A stretch of 64,000 bases of DNA from Molanna angustata (lineage: Eukaryota > Arthropoda > Insecta > Trichoptera > Molannidae). Below, piece by piece: positions 39,467-54,000 of this stretch. Below the pieces are notes generated by a model, which did no database searches, was not told where the DNA came from, and saw nothing but the letters and a program-made list of their open reading frames with translations. Where the stretch lies: contig OY754980.1 of assembly GCA_963576475.1 (NCBI GenBank), forward strand, positions 1,080,751 through 1,144,750, read 5' to 3'. The translations under genes were made by a program, and so were the position numbers. Positions within the stretch are counted from its first letter, which is position 1. Every line of letters begins with the position of its first letter.

Positions 39467-40111
39467 CACAGTCTTACTAATAAACATGTTGTAAAAGTTA
39501 CATAACCGTTTAACACTTGTGCAGACAAAAACGTTACCAATAAACGCTGTGTAGCAGGATCAGTTGGTTAACGATTGTGTATACTAATTTTACCACCCCT
39601 GTTCTAGGTAATTTAGCGTGTTTTAAGACAAATTTCATCTATCAAAAATCAAATTTGATTTTGATATGCATGTTTATATTGTTATATCTTGGAATTATAT
39701 GACAAAACATTTTATAAATTATTTTATTCTTCATAGTTGTGCATTTTAGGAGCCAAAAAATGACAAAAAATTAGCTCCTTTATAATATCTAAAATGGTGG
39801 ACGCATGGGTATTCGTAAATTCGTTGATTAAATTATTCGTTATATTTTCCATATTACTATTTTAAAATGTGAAAAACATATGAAAATATCAACCACGACA
39901 AACATCAAAATTAGAATGGTGGCTGGGGACTCTTTAATTAATCCAACGTTGTCGGATTAATTTATGTTGTAAGAATGTTGCAACTAACCAGTCATTATAC
40001 AGCGTTTATTAGTAAGATTTTTAAATAATCGCTGCACGGGCTTTAAATGGTGTGTAACGAAAACACTGGTCAACGGGCGTGCAGTCGATTTTTATTAGTA
40101 AGACTGTTGTG
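39467..40111. mobile_element. inverted-end element next to the assembly gap
   Basis: CACAGTCTTACTAATAAAC at the left; the complement of the right end reads CACAACAGTCTTACTAATAA. A second inverted pair (CCAATAAACGCTGTG at 39538 and CAGCGTTTATTAGTAAG at 40000) lies inside. No coding frame. The gap starts 5 bp after the right end. Confidence 0.65.
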
Positions 40112-40116
40112 TTAGC

Positions 40117-40316
40117 NNNNNNNNNNNNNNNNNNNNNNNNNNNNNNNNNNNNNNNNNNNNNNNNNNNNNNNNNNNNNNNNNNNNNNNNNNNNNNNNNNNN
40201 NNNNNNNNNNNNNNNNNNNNNNNNNNNNNNNNNNNNNNNNNNNNNNNNNNNNNNNNNNNNNNNNNNNNNNNNNNNNNNNNNNNNNNNNNNNNNNNNNNNN
40301 NNNNNNNNNNNNNNNN
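40117..40316. other. assembly gap, exactly 200 N
   Basis: 200 consecutive N. The round number suggests a placeholder, so the true distance and any exon inside are unknown. Confidence 0.99.
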
Positions 40317-40999
40317 CTATTTGAGACAGAAATGTACCTATTGTGTTAAGGCCTAATCTTGGTTGTTGCAATATACAGAGATGAGGCTCATAAAACCAAT
40401 TATATTATTTAAAAACCGAACTTTTAGACATGTTATTTTTGCTTGTTGTTAGACTTGTCTTTGAACAAGACTAGGCGACATTAACATAATACCTAATATT
40501 ACAAGTTGAAGCAGTTCTCTCCCCGAGGAGATATTATGGAGGTGTCCCAACAAAATGTGTTGTTGAAAGTTGTAGTTTATAAAATTAATATAATAGTCAT
40601 ATTATGTACATTAATTGCTTTTGTTTCTTTCTTATTATTTTTGACATTGTTCATTGACATGAACACACTCGAGTATACACACTGTTATACTCAAATTTTC
40701 AATTCATTCAGATCATCATCTGCAATATTATTATTATTAGGTATTTGTCTTGAAATATCAAATTATTTTTATTTACATAACATTATAATTTTTAATCGAG
40801 ATGGCTGTCTGTTTTCAGTTCACATTTATCGTCATTTTTGTCAATTGTCATATTACATATTTCATTCATGTAAGTGGTTGACATCTTTATATCAAAAGCT
40901 TCAAATGCAACATGTCTAGGAATGAATTTATTTTAGGAAAAAGTACATAGCCTTTCTTTTGACCAGTGTGAAATTCTTTTAAATGTCATTTTATACTCG

Positions 41000-43300
41000 G
41001 ACAATTTTATTCTGCAACCTTAAGTATGTATATTCTGAGATGAATCAATTTACAGTTACAATATAATGAAATGAATGTGTTTTATAATAAATGGTTTTCT
41101 GTTTAAGACAGTGGCTGGACATATTTCTATCTTATGGAAAATGAATGTATGAAAATGAATGTATTTTATTTTAAAATATATATTGAATGTGGCGTTGAAG
41201 CTTTTGACAAAATAATATTTCATCTCTCATACAGTAAATAAATATGCCACAGAGACAGACCGTATAACACAGATTTGTGGCATCTTTAGAGATATTACCA
41301 CCTAGAATAAGATATCAACTATTTGTTTTTAGAATAAATAAATAAATAAATAAATAATTATTATTATTATTATTACGGGCACCGCTGAGCGGTTGCACTG
41401 GTTACCTTATTATATAATGACTTGAACGATAAATAGTTACCTTTCACTTTAGAGTCATGACAAGGATGTAATGTGATTGTATCCTACACATACATACATA
41501 CATACATACATACATTTAATAGGAAGCTGTGGTATCTAAATATTTATTTTATATTATTATTATTTGTTGTCTATTATGTAATAAATAAAGCCATAATTAT
41601 TTTTTTAAAACATTTTGTTTTTATGAACCATAATATAAAATAAAATGTCAGTATAATACATCAATATCTGAATCTGATGCCATAACATAACATACATAAC
41701 TGAACTGAGTTATATATTAGTAAAGTGAGTGCGGCTCGGCTGGCATTGTTAAATCATTCATAGGATGGATACATTCCTCACACTCCATATCCATATATCA
41801 CCACTTTTCATACTTCCTTAACCATTCATCGGAGTCTCATCTCGGCCATTGACTTGTTATTAATATATGTATACCTGTGTCACTTTCTTTAGACCATCTG
41901 TCACAATGGCGGATGGCTGTGAGCGTTGACCCCTTATCCAGGGGAAATAGTACAAAAAATACATTTATATATTATTGTGTCTAAATTATTTAAGGGTAGT
42001 TAAAAAAATAATATTCCTCAAAGTGTTTTTATTGTATCGTTATGGATTTTGTTGCCATAATAAATAAATAAATAAATATATATATATATATGCCACCTGT
42101 TTGATAGTCGTAATAAATTACCATGGAATGTATCATTTCATAACATCATCCATAGCCTTGGACTATTGGCTGTGATATATACCTAACCTACATGTTGGTT
42201 GTTGTCAATTTGCCGGCCGGCCGTCTCTGTGAATGCGATTCGCTTTTCGGCCCAACGCGAGTTGCGAGTTAGTTAACAAACATGTCGTCGTTGCTATTAA
42301 ATTGTTATTATTTCTTTTGTTGTTTATTATTACAGTCAAAACTTCATCTGATAGTTATCGTATGTACCTATATGAGTACGGAGTGTGATAATTATATATT
42401 ATATTATTAGGGAGAAATTAACATAATTATACTATCGCCAATCTATATATACGCGGAGAAAATATACTATCTTTATTTACAATATTCATTTTTACAATAT
42501 AATAAACCTATATAATATTCTTTATTTACAATTAGATTATTTGGTGAATTGTAGTATTTTACTGTAAATGCCAGTCAGTCTGCGAGATGTGATGTGATGT
42601 GATGAGATGGCCATGACTGACTGAGCCATGTGTTGTCCATGTGATATCGAGCAAGATAATATCTTTCTCAATTTCTTATGTGATAAGGAATGTAATGTAA
42701 CGCTACCTGAATATATAACGACCTACCTACATACATACATAATACTTATATCAAAACTAAATAATGTTACATTATTTTATTTATTAATATTATAATAGTT
42801 TCCACCTACATACATCCACAATGTCATTTCAATTATATATTTTTTGTGTTTGTTTGTTTGTTGACTTATTTAATTTATCATGACAAAATGTTAAAAATTA
42901 TTCATAGATTTTAATTGAAAAATTGCCATGGGTAGTTGTTTTATATTTTTATGTTGCTATAAGGTTGTTTATTTTTGTTAATCAATGATGTAAAGCATGG
43001 AGGAGCCCCAGTGCGTGGTGTGGTGTGTTTACTGTAAGTACCTTCCAACCTTCAGTCACACACAATAATAATATTAACATTGACATTCCAACATTTGTAC
43101 CAGTTGATGCACACACACAGCACCTTGTTGCTCCATGATATAGATTTATATATGTTTATTTATTTGTTTTGTCCATTTCTTGGGTACTCGGAATCCATTT
43201 TGTGTTTTGACTGACCGTCATCATCAGAAATGGTGTAGTGGCTGCTACTTGTTAAGTCAGATTTTCCAAGAAATGTACAAAACATGTATGAATGTATATT
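41000..43300. other. AT-rich stretch without recognised gene
   Basis: Short microsatellites (AATA, ATT, ACAT) and no convincing exon. A small GC-richer patch at 42200-42260 stands out slightly. It may be intron or 3' UTR of pasilla, but nothing in the sequence decides this. The same holds for 44480-46095. Confidence 0.45.
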
Positions 43301-43301
43301 G

Positions 43302-43692
<391 letters not shown>

Positions 43693-44304
43693 ATGATGGT
43701 ATTGTCTGTAAAATTTGAATATTTAGATGATAATAATTTATAGATATTGAAGTGTTAATGTTGTTATAATTAAAGTTGTTAATAATATTTGAGAGTATAT
43801 CACAACAGAAATTAATGGAGAATTCTTGAAAATGTTCACAAAAGTAAAATATTATAAAATCCTTACTACCTACTATATACCTATGTATGTAAAATGTGAA
43901 AATAATTATTTACTGTTCTGTGATATTGAGGAATGTGTGGATTGATTATACCAATTGTTTCATCTCTCTCTCTCTCTCCATCCTTTTATCTCTTTCACAC
44001 ACTCCCCTTCCTTTCCTCCATCCTTTACCTCCCCTCCCCACCCCTCAATAGATGCTTTGTTAACATTTCATGGTTCCTGTTTTCATTAGTAATGTTTATT
44101 TTCAGTGCAATATGACTACTTACTAATAAATCAACTAATCATATTGGTATTGATTGAATGTGAATATGAAATGTTTGTTTGTTTGTCATAAATAATAATG
44201 AAATATGTCGGTAAATGAAATAAATAAGTAAAATTAGGAATAGAGAGTTTGTCCTATCATCTCACCTCACCTCACTTTTAATATCTGTATACCATTTCTC
44301 TAAC

Positions 44305-44481
<177 letters not shown>

Positions 44482-44897
44482 AATGTTATTGACAAAGTTC
44501 ACGTGATTCTTTAAAAGAAAAGCCATTAATTGTAATTATATAGAAAATTGAATAGGTCTTAGTGAGATAAATTATTATTGATAATAAACAAAGTTTCATC
44601 TATTGTAATAAATAATATCTATATATATATATACATAAATACCTTCTCTTGATTAAATCATTTATAGGTGTTGGAATTGTAAATGTTACGTTGACTTATA
44701 TAAAACAGGTAAATAAATGTTACAGAATAATAATAATAATTGAAAGTGGGTTACGGATTATGTATTTAGTGACACCCGTGAATGTTACCTGAATGTGACG
44801 ACTTAAACTTGCATTCAATTCTAGTGTATTTCTGTCAGTTGTTATTAATATTAGAAAATGAGATGTTTAGTCTGTAGGAGAAGTTAAAATACTAATA

Positions 44898-44930
<33 letters not shown>

Positions 44931-46099
44931 TTATACACAAATCTAACCAGATGTTGTTTCACTTTCAATCCTTCCCCTTCTTTAATATATACATACATAC
45001 ATACATACATCTTACATTTATATTGTTACCGGGTTATGTATTTAATAAATAGGTGTCGGTCTTTTTCTATATCCTCAGAACTTTCCCATCTTTCCAAACA
45101 GTTTTGTATTTGTAAAAGCACATTCATTCATTCCATAAAATTAATATATTATACTCCCTTCTTTACGTATATGTACATACATACATACATACATATAACA
45201 CGCGCTCATTTCCTTCATTCTACGACACTTGTGCTACACTGCCTCACAAAACAAATCTTGTTTTAGATTATGTTAGATGCAATATAAATTTGGTACATTC
45301 TAGTTTAAAATAAAATAATTAGATGAATGTCAAAGTTGTTAAAATAATCTTTAAGTGCTCTTCACACGGAGAGGTTTGTTGTTTGTTATATATTATTTTC
45401 TAGCCAAAGTCAGGAGTGTTGTCGTAATATTCATTTCTATAATAGAGAGATATTATTCAGTTTCGTTAACGTGGTTAATATAATATGTTTTATTGTGAAA
45501 ATACAATTGTCATACTTTTCACCTTCAATATTGTGCCTTGAAAAAGTTGTATTATTCTCAAACAGAAAGGTGGTTTATTGTCTGTCTGTCTGTCTGTCGC
45601 ACATCTCCGTGTTGCCGTGTCTTTAAATTAGACAAGATAAAAAAATAATGATTGTGCTGGATCAAATACTTCCACTGTTAATACACGTGCATCTATTATA
45701 TGATATAAATAAAAATACAATAAATAAATTCTTGTTGCAAAAAAATACCTATTGAAAATTAATTATAAGTAAATATTATGTAAATAATATTAAGTGAATA
45801 ATTATTATTATTGTTAATTTTGTTTTGTTTAAATGATTATATATTTTGTTTCGATGATTCAGATTATTAATATGTAGGTTTATTGAATTTGTGGTGTGTG
45901 CGAGAAATTTGTTATATTTTACCATTAATTAAAATAATATTGACAAGCATGTCCAAATTTATGTTTTACTCATTCAAAATGGTACCTTCATAATATAACT
46001 ACATTACATACATTCAATAAATCCTTATCAAATGGTTCTTTTGACTTTTATTTATATCACACAACATATATTGATAAAACAGTTTCTTAAAAGTTTACA

Positions 46100-46300
46100 G
46101 CTTTTGTGGCCAAGTGCATCGGCATCTGACTCCTGAGCGAAAAGTCCCGGTTCCAATTCCAGGTGGGTTGTTTACGGTCAAGATCTGTGAGACAAGATAA
46201 ATATAATAATAAGTGTAAAATGTGGCAACTTGGGTGCAGTTTAATTCATATTTGACATAGTGCCTGTTATTTGCCAAATAAGCATTAAAATAATAGTATT
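46100..46300 (+). mobile_element. tRNA-derived SINE (family S1), diverged copy
   Basis: TTGTGGCCAAGTGCATCGGC, B box GGTTCCAATTCC, AGATCTGTGAGACAAG, and TTTGACATAGTGCCTGTTAT at the end. Confidence 0.75.
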
Positions 46301-46584
46301 TTATAATGTATTTCCATGTTGAACTTTTTAATTTATCTACTTATTACTATTGCATATTATATAGAAATGAATATTGGAATTCACACAAGCACTAATTACT
46401 AAACTAGACTAAAAATTGATCAATGGCTAAAATTATTAAATGTTGCTCCTTATTATTCAATTATTTGATTTTGATTGCTTGTATCATATCACCACCTCGT
46501 AAGTTAATCTTAAAAAGGAAAAATAAAATAATCTTTCATATAAAAAAACACAATTTCAAAATGAATGCCTGTCAAGATAGAAAA

Positions 46585-46667
46585 TATATGACGTTCGGTT
46601 CTCCCTGCTTACCTCATGAGGGACATGGCGTGATGGTATGTTTGTAGTAATAATAATAATAATACGT
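46585..46667 (+). mobile_element. RTE-type LINE 3' tail only
   Basis: GACGTTCGGTTCTCCCTGC and GGCGTGATGGTATGTTTG match the tail of the RTE copy ending near 37375, followed by a TAA-rich microsatellite. Only the untranslated end is left. Confidence 0.7.
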
Positions 46668-46834
46668 GTTATACATATTGCAGACACCTTTGGAAATTGA
46701 AGAGTTTGATTTCTCACGAGTTCCATCATCAGAACTCGAAATTTATATCGCGCATCGGCAACGAGAGTGTCACAACACAAAAAATGTAGTTTTTGGGAAA
46801 TGGCATTTTAATATTTAATAATAATAATAATATA

Positions 46835-46945
46835 AACACTTCCTTGCACCCTGCGCAAGTGGCGAGTTAATTGCCAAATGGCAATTTCTTCCAACTAACC
46901 AGTGTTTCCAGCCCAGAGAAGCAATATTAGCGTGAGAAATCAATT
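46835..46945 (-). mobile_element. LINE 3' tail fragment, antisense, second copy of the 9080 type
   Basis: CACCCTGCGCAAGTGGCGAG, AATGGCAATTTCTTCC and CCAGCCCAGAGAAGCAATAT align with the copy at 9080. It lies 3' of an ATAATAATAATA run. Confidence 0.6.
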
Positions 46946-47339
46946 GAAAATATTTCTTGTATCAGAAAATCTCATTTAAAATTTACTGAGATGACATATT
47001 GGAAATGTAATTATCAATGTACTATTATAATATTTTCACAGACATAAAAATCTTGATCATTTGTAGAATACATCTCGCTGCTGTAATACTACACTGAAAT
47101 AGGTACATCAAATTCAGGTGAATTAAGACTTGAGTTATTCATATTGTTAGAAACACACCAAAGAAATTTATTTTGTCGCTAATTAGTGGAAATTTGCTTT
47201 AACGAAAATATTGAACTTTGTCGTCCCGATTGAGTGAACCCTAAGTAGATCTGGGCAGTCAATTTGACTCTAAATAAGTAAATAAACCATGTCAGCAATA
47301 TCACGCTGTTTGTAAAGAGGCAAGAGGTGGTGCTGTTTA

Positions 47340-48015
47340 CATGATTATAAGTAGTCAGTTTGATAAGTTCTAGCTTTATAATTAAGAAATCTGATAAATC
47401 GTTTTTGTACTCCTTCAATATGAGAGATGTAGACATTATTCAGATTCCACACTTGGGATGCATATTCAAGCTGGCTTCTGACATAAAGAATTTTTTCTTG
47501 ATGTTTGATAGTATTTCGAGGCTTGCATAATGAATCCCATTGACTTGGATGCTCTATTAACAAGAGTTTCACATCAAGTAATAATCCCAAATCTATTATT
47601 TCATATATCCTTTGTAATTCATGACCTTTTAGTTTAGGCTTAGTTTTTCATGCAAATGTGATGCAAAAACATTTTCTCTTCTTCTTTTCGTGTCATGTCA
47701 GGTCCCCCCGACATTGACGACCATCACAAAGAAAGCCTCCCTGTCCTGGGCAGTGCGAAACAGCTCCTCCACAAGGATTTAAGTCTAATTTATTTGACAG
47801 TACTCATCAAGTTGGATGAGGTCTTCCTGTAAAGCGTCAATATCGTTTATAGCAATGATGGATTTAAATATCATCATGTCATCAGCAAAAACTTATACTG
47901 ATGAGTTAAGAAAAAATAAAAATAACAAAGGTGCTAGGAGAGAGCCTTGTGGGACTCCGCTAGGAATATCAACCCAGCTAGAAATATAATTATATTGTAA
48001 AGAATTACTAAAGCT
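47340..48015 (-). mobile_element. antisense LINE reverse-transcriptase fragment
   Basis: On the minus strand 47958-47942 gives GVPQGSLLAPLLF, 47890-47877 gives the catalytic FADD (FADDMMIF), and 47485-47350 gives LEYASQVWNLNNVYISHIEG and QKRFIRFLNYKAR. Frame changes and stops separate the pieces. Family is Jockey-like by motif order. Confidence 0.8.
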
Positions 48016-48244
48016 GAAGTGAAAAATTTAATGAAATTAATTCTAATGAAAACAGAATCACCGAAATTGGACAATACAGTAAAAAAATTGCTGAAAATAC
48101 ATAAAATAAAAAAACTTCACATCAAATTGATATCCTCTCCGTTTTTTGAAGTCAGTAAAGTTAAAATATATTGCTGTTTGTTTAAAATAAAAGCAGATAA
48201 TTGTTGAACATAACATAATATTATTATGATCTTTTCTTTCCCCT

Positions 48245-48520
48245 TAACGCTTTAGTCCCGTTTCTATCGGGGTACGCTTTGACCATGATCCTGGAATTGG
48301 CGAGTCTGGTTATTACATTGAAGCGACTGCCATCTGACCTTCGTAACCCCCCTTAGAAAGAGGAACCAGACAAATTGGATCATGGCTACATATAGCTAGT
48401 GATATAAATCCGCACATAGATTTTTTGAAAATCCAGAGGTGCGTGCCCCGCCCCGATTCAAACGGTCGACCTCACGCATGTGAGGCGACTACCTTACCGC
48501 TGGGCTATCACCGCTTTTAT
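48245..48520 (-). mobile_element. tRNA-derived SINE (family S3), antisense
   Basis: The minus strand starts AGCGGTGATAGCCCAGCGGT (tRNA-like A box), then GTCGACCGTTTGAATCGGGG (B box) and GGGGCACGCACCTCTG, with a long body to AACGGGACTAAAGCG. A head-and-body layout known for lepidopteran SINEs. One copy in the window. Confidence 0.8.
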
Positions 48521-48529
48521 AACATATTA

Positions 48530-49890
48530 TGATATTGGATGAAAATAAAACAGTAAATATTTTACATCAATTATATTTGTAAAAAATAAAACAAAAGACA
48601 GTTGTTGAGATAAAATAATTTAAAGACTAGATCTATGTACTTACATGTCCTACATGTATAAAATATTATCAAAAGCTGCAGTTATATATTTAACTGTATC
48701 ATTTATCAATAACTTAAATATAAAATAATATTGGTTCATATATAAATATTAATAAAATGGTAGATTAGATACAACAACAAAAAAACATTGTATCAGATAT
48801 ATCGATAAATATTCTACAGTAACAAATGACAACACAAAAAATAAATGTAAAAACAATATTAAATCAGTTAGTAAAACATCAATCGGTTAATACTTGTCAA
48901 ATTATATTATCTGTAAAAGAACGTACAGTTAGTGGCAAATAACTTGAGTATGTCACATGGAGTGCTCTACTTATAATTATGGAATTTCTACAAAATGGAA
49001 GCCATCACCATCAAAAGATTAAAGACTGAAGGAATATAAAATATTTAATCGCAGTGTGGTGATCCCCTAATAACATTTAAAGTCAATAAATACATAATTT
49101 GAATCTGAAATTATATTAGATCATTTTATAAAATACATAAATCTTCAAAATGAAATTTCATTAATCAATAAAAAAAATCAGAAATTTAGAACTTATGTTT
49201 TTAATCAAAAGTACTTAATAGAATTTTGTTTTTATTTATATTATAAAAATTTGAAATATAATATAAATAATGAATGATTATATAAATGATTATAATATGT
49301 TTTCATATAATTCACTAATATAAAGAGTTGTTGGTAAAAATTATAATATCACAAGGATGCAAAGGATATGTTTGATGGATATCATTGTCCTTGGATAATA
49401 TTTATCACATAAGTATCTTGTGGTAAGATAACTTGTCATTCTTTATATATGATACATAAAACATTAATTATCTGCACCAAATCAAAATGAATAATAAAGA
49501 ATTTTGTAAAAAAATATCAATGAACTCAACTTGTTTAAACAACTAGTATGCAATGCACTAGGAATTGTAACAAGCTGTGGGGATCAACATTATGAACAAT
49601 ATAAGAGGATTGTATAAAAATAATGATATTATATAAACTTTGTACTTATTTCTACCAGTTTCAGAAATAATTGATCTTTTCTTTTAATAACAGTTAAATT
49701 ATTCTCTAGCTTGTCAGTTCTCTCTAATAAATATTGCTAGAGGCAACGCATGAAGGTATGTATATAAAATTATATTTATTAATAAGTATATTATTACCTA
49801 AGTTAATAGTGCGTACTAAGTTGATAAATAGAAAGGAATTATGAGTTTATTTTATCTTATGAAATAATTTGATAAATATGTGTGGAAGTC
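48530..49890. other. AT-rich stretch without recognised feature
   Basis: No frame over 60 codons with a recognisable product, no repeat with clear ends. 50520-51180 is similar. Confidence 0.5.
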
Positions 49891-49899
49891 AGTGTAGTC

Positions 49900-50075
49900 C
49901 GATGAATTAAAATAGGTAAACTACGTTGGCTGGCGCATCTTCCCCTCATGGACGTACGAGTGCAGGGAGATCAAAACTAAGTATGCTGACTTGAAGGGAT
50001 GGATACAAAGAGATAGCGACAGTTCTCAAAGAAAACTACACAAGATCCATACAGGGATTGCGAAGATGAAGATTA
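49900..50075 (+). mobile_element. decayed RTE-like LINE C-terminal fragment
   Basis: Reads IGKLRWLAHLPLMDVRVQGD, then a frame with stops and LEGMDTKR. This is the LRWLGH..RMD pattern of RTE C-termini. Too decayed to place further. Confidence 0.45.
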
Positions 50076-50394
50076 ATTAATTGCTTTGATATTTTAAAAT
50101 ATAGTAAATAGATTATTAATAAAATTGTCATAATTCAATACATTTATTGAGATTCTAATGTACCATACGTGAGGTGCTAACAACATCAGACTAGCAGAAG
50201 TCGCAAACATCTTTGTGGGACAAAGTATTAAGCTATTTAACAAAATGCCACCGCATATAGTCGCTGAAAGGAGGTAGCTTTTAAAGAGTAGTATCTTGTC
50301 AAAAAATCTTTTTATACAACTGAATAGAGATTACAATTGGCATGAATTATTTTTCTTTGTTTGTTTCATTATTTTTACATCTAAGATGGGTTGA

Positions 50395-50515
50395 TGGCAG
50401 AACGATTAGCGCGCTGAGCTAGCGGTTAGCTCACGCTGTTCACCTATAGCACAAGCATTTATGATTAATTTAGGGAATGTAGGAAGATGTATATGTACTT
50501 GTTCAACAAGGAATG
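50395..50515 (+). mobile_element. tRNA-derived SINE (family S2), sense copy with altered head
   Basis: GCAGAACGATTAGCGCGCTG, then CACCTATAGCACAAGCATTT, GGGAATGTAGGAAGATGTAT and TGTACTTGTTCAACAAGG. The B box region is deleted or scrambled. Confidence 0.7.
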
Positions 50516-51179
50516 ATAAAAGGATGTGTTATTTCCTAATAAATGTAAAATTTATTTGCATACATGCTTATGTATGCAAATAAAAACAAAGAAAGATATT
50601 ATGTTTGTTTGAAATGGCAGTAAACCTTCATAATTTCAACAGTAAAATGTTCCATACGATTCAGATCTATTAATTTGTATACATTATACAATTTAAAATT
50701 TTTATATAAAACAAATAAATATAATAAAGCTATCTCAAAATAAATGTGCATAAAATTACTGCATATTTCTTTAAGTACACTTAATAATATAATATAAAAA
50801 TATTCACAATAAGTAGTACAACAATATGAAAATTATCCTTAAAATTTAATTTATTCTTAATTTGTGTACATTAATGAGTGATGTGAAAAAAGAAAAATAT
50901 GTAGTACAATGGAATAGAAAATATTAATAAATTAAGCATTCTGTTGCTTAAAATAAAAATATACATCTCTTGATATTGCATACAGGGCATCGCCATATTC
51001 AATTTGATCAAATCCTTTACCATTGACACACCCATAAATGTTTTTTTTAAGTAGTGTTATATTCAGACCCTTTTCAATACCTAATTTGGAGAGCTAATAG
51101 TAAACAGTTACATTCTTATAATGATAATCAAATTTTTAAAGCACCATTTTATAGTAAACGACCATTCCAAGGGGGCTTT

Positions 51180-52035
51180 TGCTTATTTGTTGACTTTGCA
51201 AAACAATGAAGTCTTAAACAATTTACTAAAGCCCCAAAATTCTGTTCTCCGTGCACTTCAAAAGACAATTTATTCCATTTAATAGGTTCATTAACACTGG
51301 AACCCCGATCAAAGTAAGCCGCTATACAATTCCTTTGAAGAATTGGTATTCTGTGATTCTGAAGATCTATATTTTAAGCGTCTCGCTGACACAGTTCTTA
51401 AAATAATGCGGAGCTAAGTCATGCTGAGCTTTGAAAACCATCAAACATACTTCTATTCAAACATAAATCATAACTAAACATAATCAAACATAAACCATCA
51501 AACATATATCTAGTCTATTTTTTTTGGATACCTCAACCAATGCAGCTTGTTTAGGAGAGGAGTATTGTGGCATCTTTTATCCGCCCCAAAGATTAACCCC
51601 AGTTGCAACCTATTTAGTTTTTACACATTTGGGCAGACAAGCATATAATCCAACTTAGACACATCAAATGCGTTTATATACTCATTTTTGGATGAACTTT
51701 GACAGACACCTTTAAGCTGTCTCAGATAGAAGAAACATGAGCTTACAGTTTTTGAGATTTGCAGGTGAAGTAATAGTTTTTTGTCCAAGTGAACGCCTAG
51801 GAATTTAACGCCAAGCATTGATGAAGATAGGAGCATTCTCAATTTCATGTTGTCGCTGCGATGAAGCTACCCACATAAATTTTGTTTTGGTTGGGTTCAG
51901 TTTTAGCTTACAGAGCGACATCCATGCAGTGACTTTTTCAATGCATCTAAATTATCTTCCTAAAGACTGTCCCTATTTTCAGCGTTCAAAATTTAAGAAC
52001 TAGGCGATCGTCAGTATATCTATCAAAACCCTATT
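51180..52035 (-). mobile_element. antisense LINE reverse-transcriptase fragment, CR1/L2-like
   Basis: The minus strand carries a YTDD catalytic box (rc of about 51998-52028), then VKFLGVHLDKKLLLHLQISK, SSCFFYLRQLKGVCQ, YINAFDVSKLDYMLV (51848-51621), and further down VFKAQHDLAPHYF. Several frameshifts and stops. The order matches the palm-to-C-terminus of CR1/L2-like LINEs. Confidence 0.75.
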
Positions 52036-52236
52036 TTACAATTTCAAAAAAGTGCAATGTATTTTTAATAAATTTAAATTATATTCTGACCATCAATAAA
52101 TTATATTTTAAGAATGTAATGTTTACACTATAAAATGAAATAATGAAAATTTCATTATTTAACATTCAACACAAGACAAATTTCACATTTGATTTTCAAT
52201 CCAAAATTGACTGACTGTAAACTGACACAAACTTTA

Positions 52237-52406
52237 AGTGCCTTTTCACACGACCCGGTTGCCGGGTAGCCGGCACCGGGTAAGAGCCGGGTAATTGTAT
52301 GTGCATGCATGCCGGTGCGTGTGAAAGCTACCATGCGTGCCCATACACTTCGCTGCCAGTTACCCGGCACCGGCTACCAGATAACCGGGTCGTGTGAAAA
52401 GGCACT
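52237..52406. mobile_element. 170-bp GC-rich palindromic MITE
   Basis: AGTGCCTTTTCACACGACCC at the left, and the exact reverse complement GGGTCGTGTGAAAAGGCACT at the right. The arms continue through CCGGTTGCCGGGTAGCCGGC with few mismatches, so nearly the whole element is one hairpin. Confidence 0.85.
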
Positions 52407-52474
52407 AACTGTAATAGGTAAAGGAAAATGATGATTGCTTGTTTCTTTGTGTTCCAAAAAAACCTAAGTCTAGT

Positions 52475-52690
52475 GTATATATTTGGAATGTACTTTATAG
52501 TAAATATATAAATTTGGAATGTACTTTATAGTAAATATATAAATTTGGAATTTACTTTATAGTAAATATATAAATTTGGAATGTACTTTATAGTAAATAT
52601 ATAAATTTGGAATGTACTTTATAGTAAATATATAAATTTGGAATGTACTTTATAGTAAATATATAAATTTGGAATGTACTTCAGAAGGAA
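52475..52690 (+). repeat. minisatellite, 31-bp unit, about seven copies
   Basis: AAATTTGGAATGTACTTTAT plus AGTAAATATAT repeated with almost no change (one GAATTTAC variant). Confidence 0.92.
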
Positions 52691-52699
52691 TATTTAGAT

Positions 52700-54000
52700 T
52701 CAATTAGGCAAGAATGTACACACAACCCTTTAGAAATTTGTCAGTAAAAAATATACAATTAAGAAATACATATTCTAAATAATACTATGTGTTTATTCTA
52801 AATCTAATCTTAGGCTCATCATGAATACTAAATAAAATCATGAAAACTTTGTGTAAAGAATTATGAAATAAATCAGATTACAATATTTTGTCAAATAAAA
52901 TTAAACCAGTGTGCCCAATCACATGATCAATCTAATGGCAACACTTTATAAAACTTTTTTTTTTAATAAATAGATAAAGCAAAAAAAATATAGCAAAAAA
53001 AAGCACAATCTTTTGAAATGGCTCTTTAAACTAAATAATCTTTCATCAACATAAAATATAATTTTCAACGGTATGGTAAACGGGACAAAGTTATTAGTGT
53101 ATTAATAGCAGATAGGTCTAACTCAAGTACATCGGAGAAAGCCAAATTCACTTTAGGTACACTAAGCAAAAATTGTTCCAGCACTCATGTATAGGAGTGA
53201 AATTTGTGTAAAGTGTAATGGAATCACTGAGACACGTGTATGATAAATACAGTGTAAGTTAAGACTGGAGAAATAATATGACAATAAATAAATTGTTAAC
53301 AGAATGAAAGTGAAACATAAATAATTAGTAGGTTCCACATGGTCTTTACCAGTCGTTCAGTTTTAACATACAAGTAAAACAATGTGATTTGTTGTTAATA
53401 CCGTCAAATTACTCAAAACGAGTATTTACATTGAAAAGAGTATTGCATTTGTTTATATGCTAAATATATCCAAAACGAAATAATGTTTTCCTAGATAGCA
53501 TATTTTGCATACGTCAATTGATTGAGAATGTTATTTTTAATAGCATATGTTTACTTTTCAGTACAATTGAGAATATTATAGGTAATTGCTACTAGAAACA
53601 TCTTAATATTAGGTTTAACTGTGTGAAAAAAACTATAAAATTACAGAGATTCAGTATTAGTCTGTTGAGTGTTTATTTTATGATCCAGATCTTATCAACA
53701 AGTTAGCTATATAATGATGTATAGTTAAGCTCTATTCATTTTAATCACAAATAGGACTCCCTTTCACCTGTATATTGCATTGTCATTCTGATAGAGAGAG
53801 CAAAAATATAATCAATAGAGCTTTTAACTAGGTAACTTTTATAGGTATTCATAATTTTAAATCAATTAGCGAGTTCAATTAAAATATGACATTTAAAATT
53901 GAAAAAAAACTATACAATCACTATAAATTACTATTTGAGAGATTATTCATTACTGATGTATAAAAAATGCAAAAATAAGTTTGCTCTTTACTAAAAAATA
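52700..54000. other. downstream flank of Wsck, probably including its 3' UTR
   Basis: AT-rich, non-coding on both strands. A minus-strand AATAAA (TTTATT at 53672-53677) lies about 325 nt after the Wsck stop and could be its polyadenylation signal. Confidence 0.4.

Noticed and set aside
40506..40919. A 137-codon hydrophobic frame
   Set aside because: It begins at TTG, not ATG, is AT-driven, resembles no family I know and lacks splice or polyadenylation context.
42291..42400. Short frame starting ATGTCGTCGTTGC with a hydrophobic beginning, followed by a TTATTATTACAG
   Set aside because: Only about 35 codons, no recognised product and no continuation after the possible acceptor.
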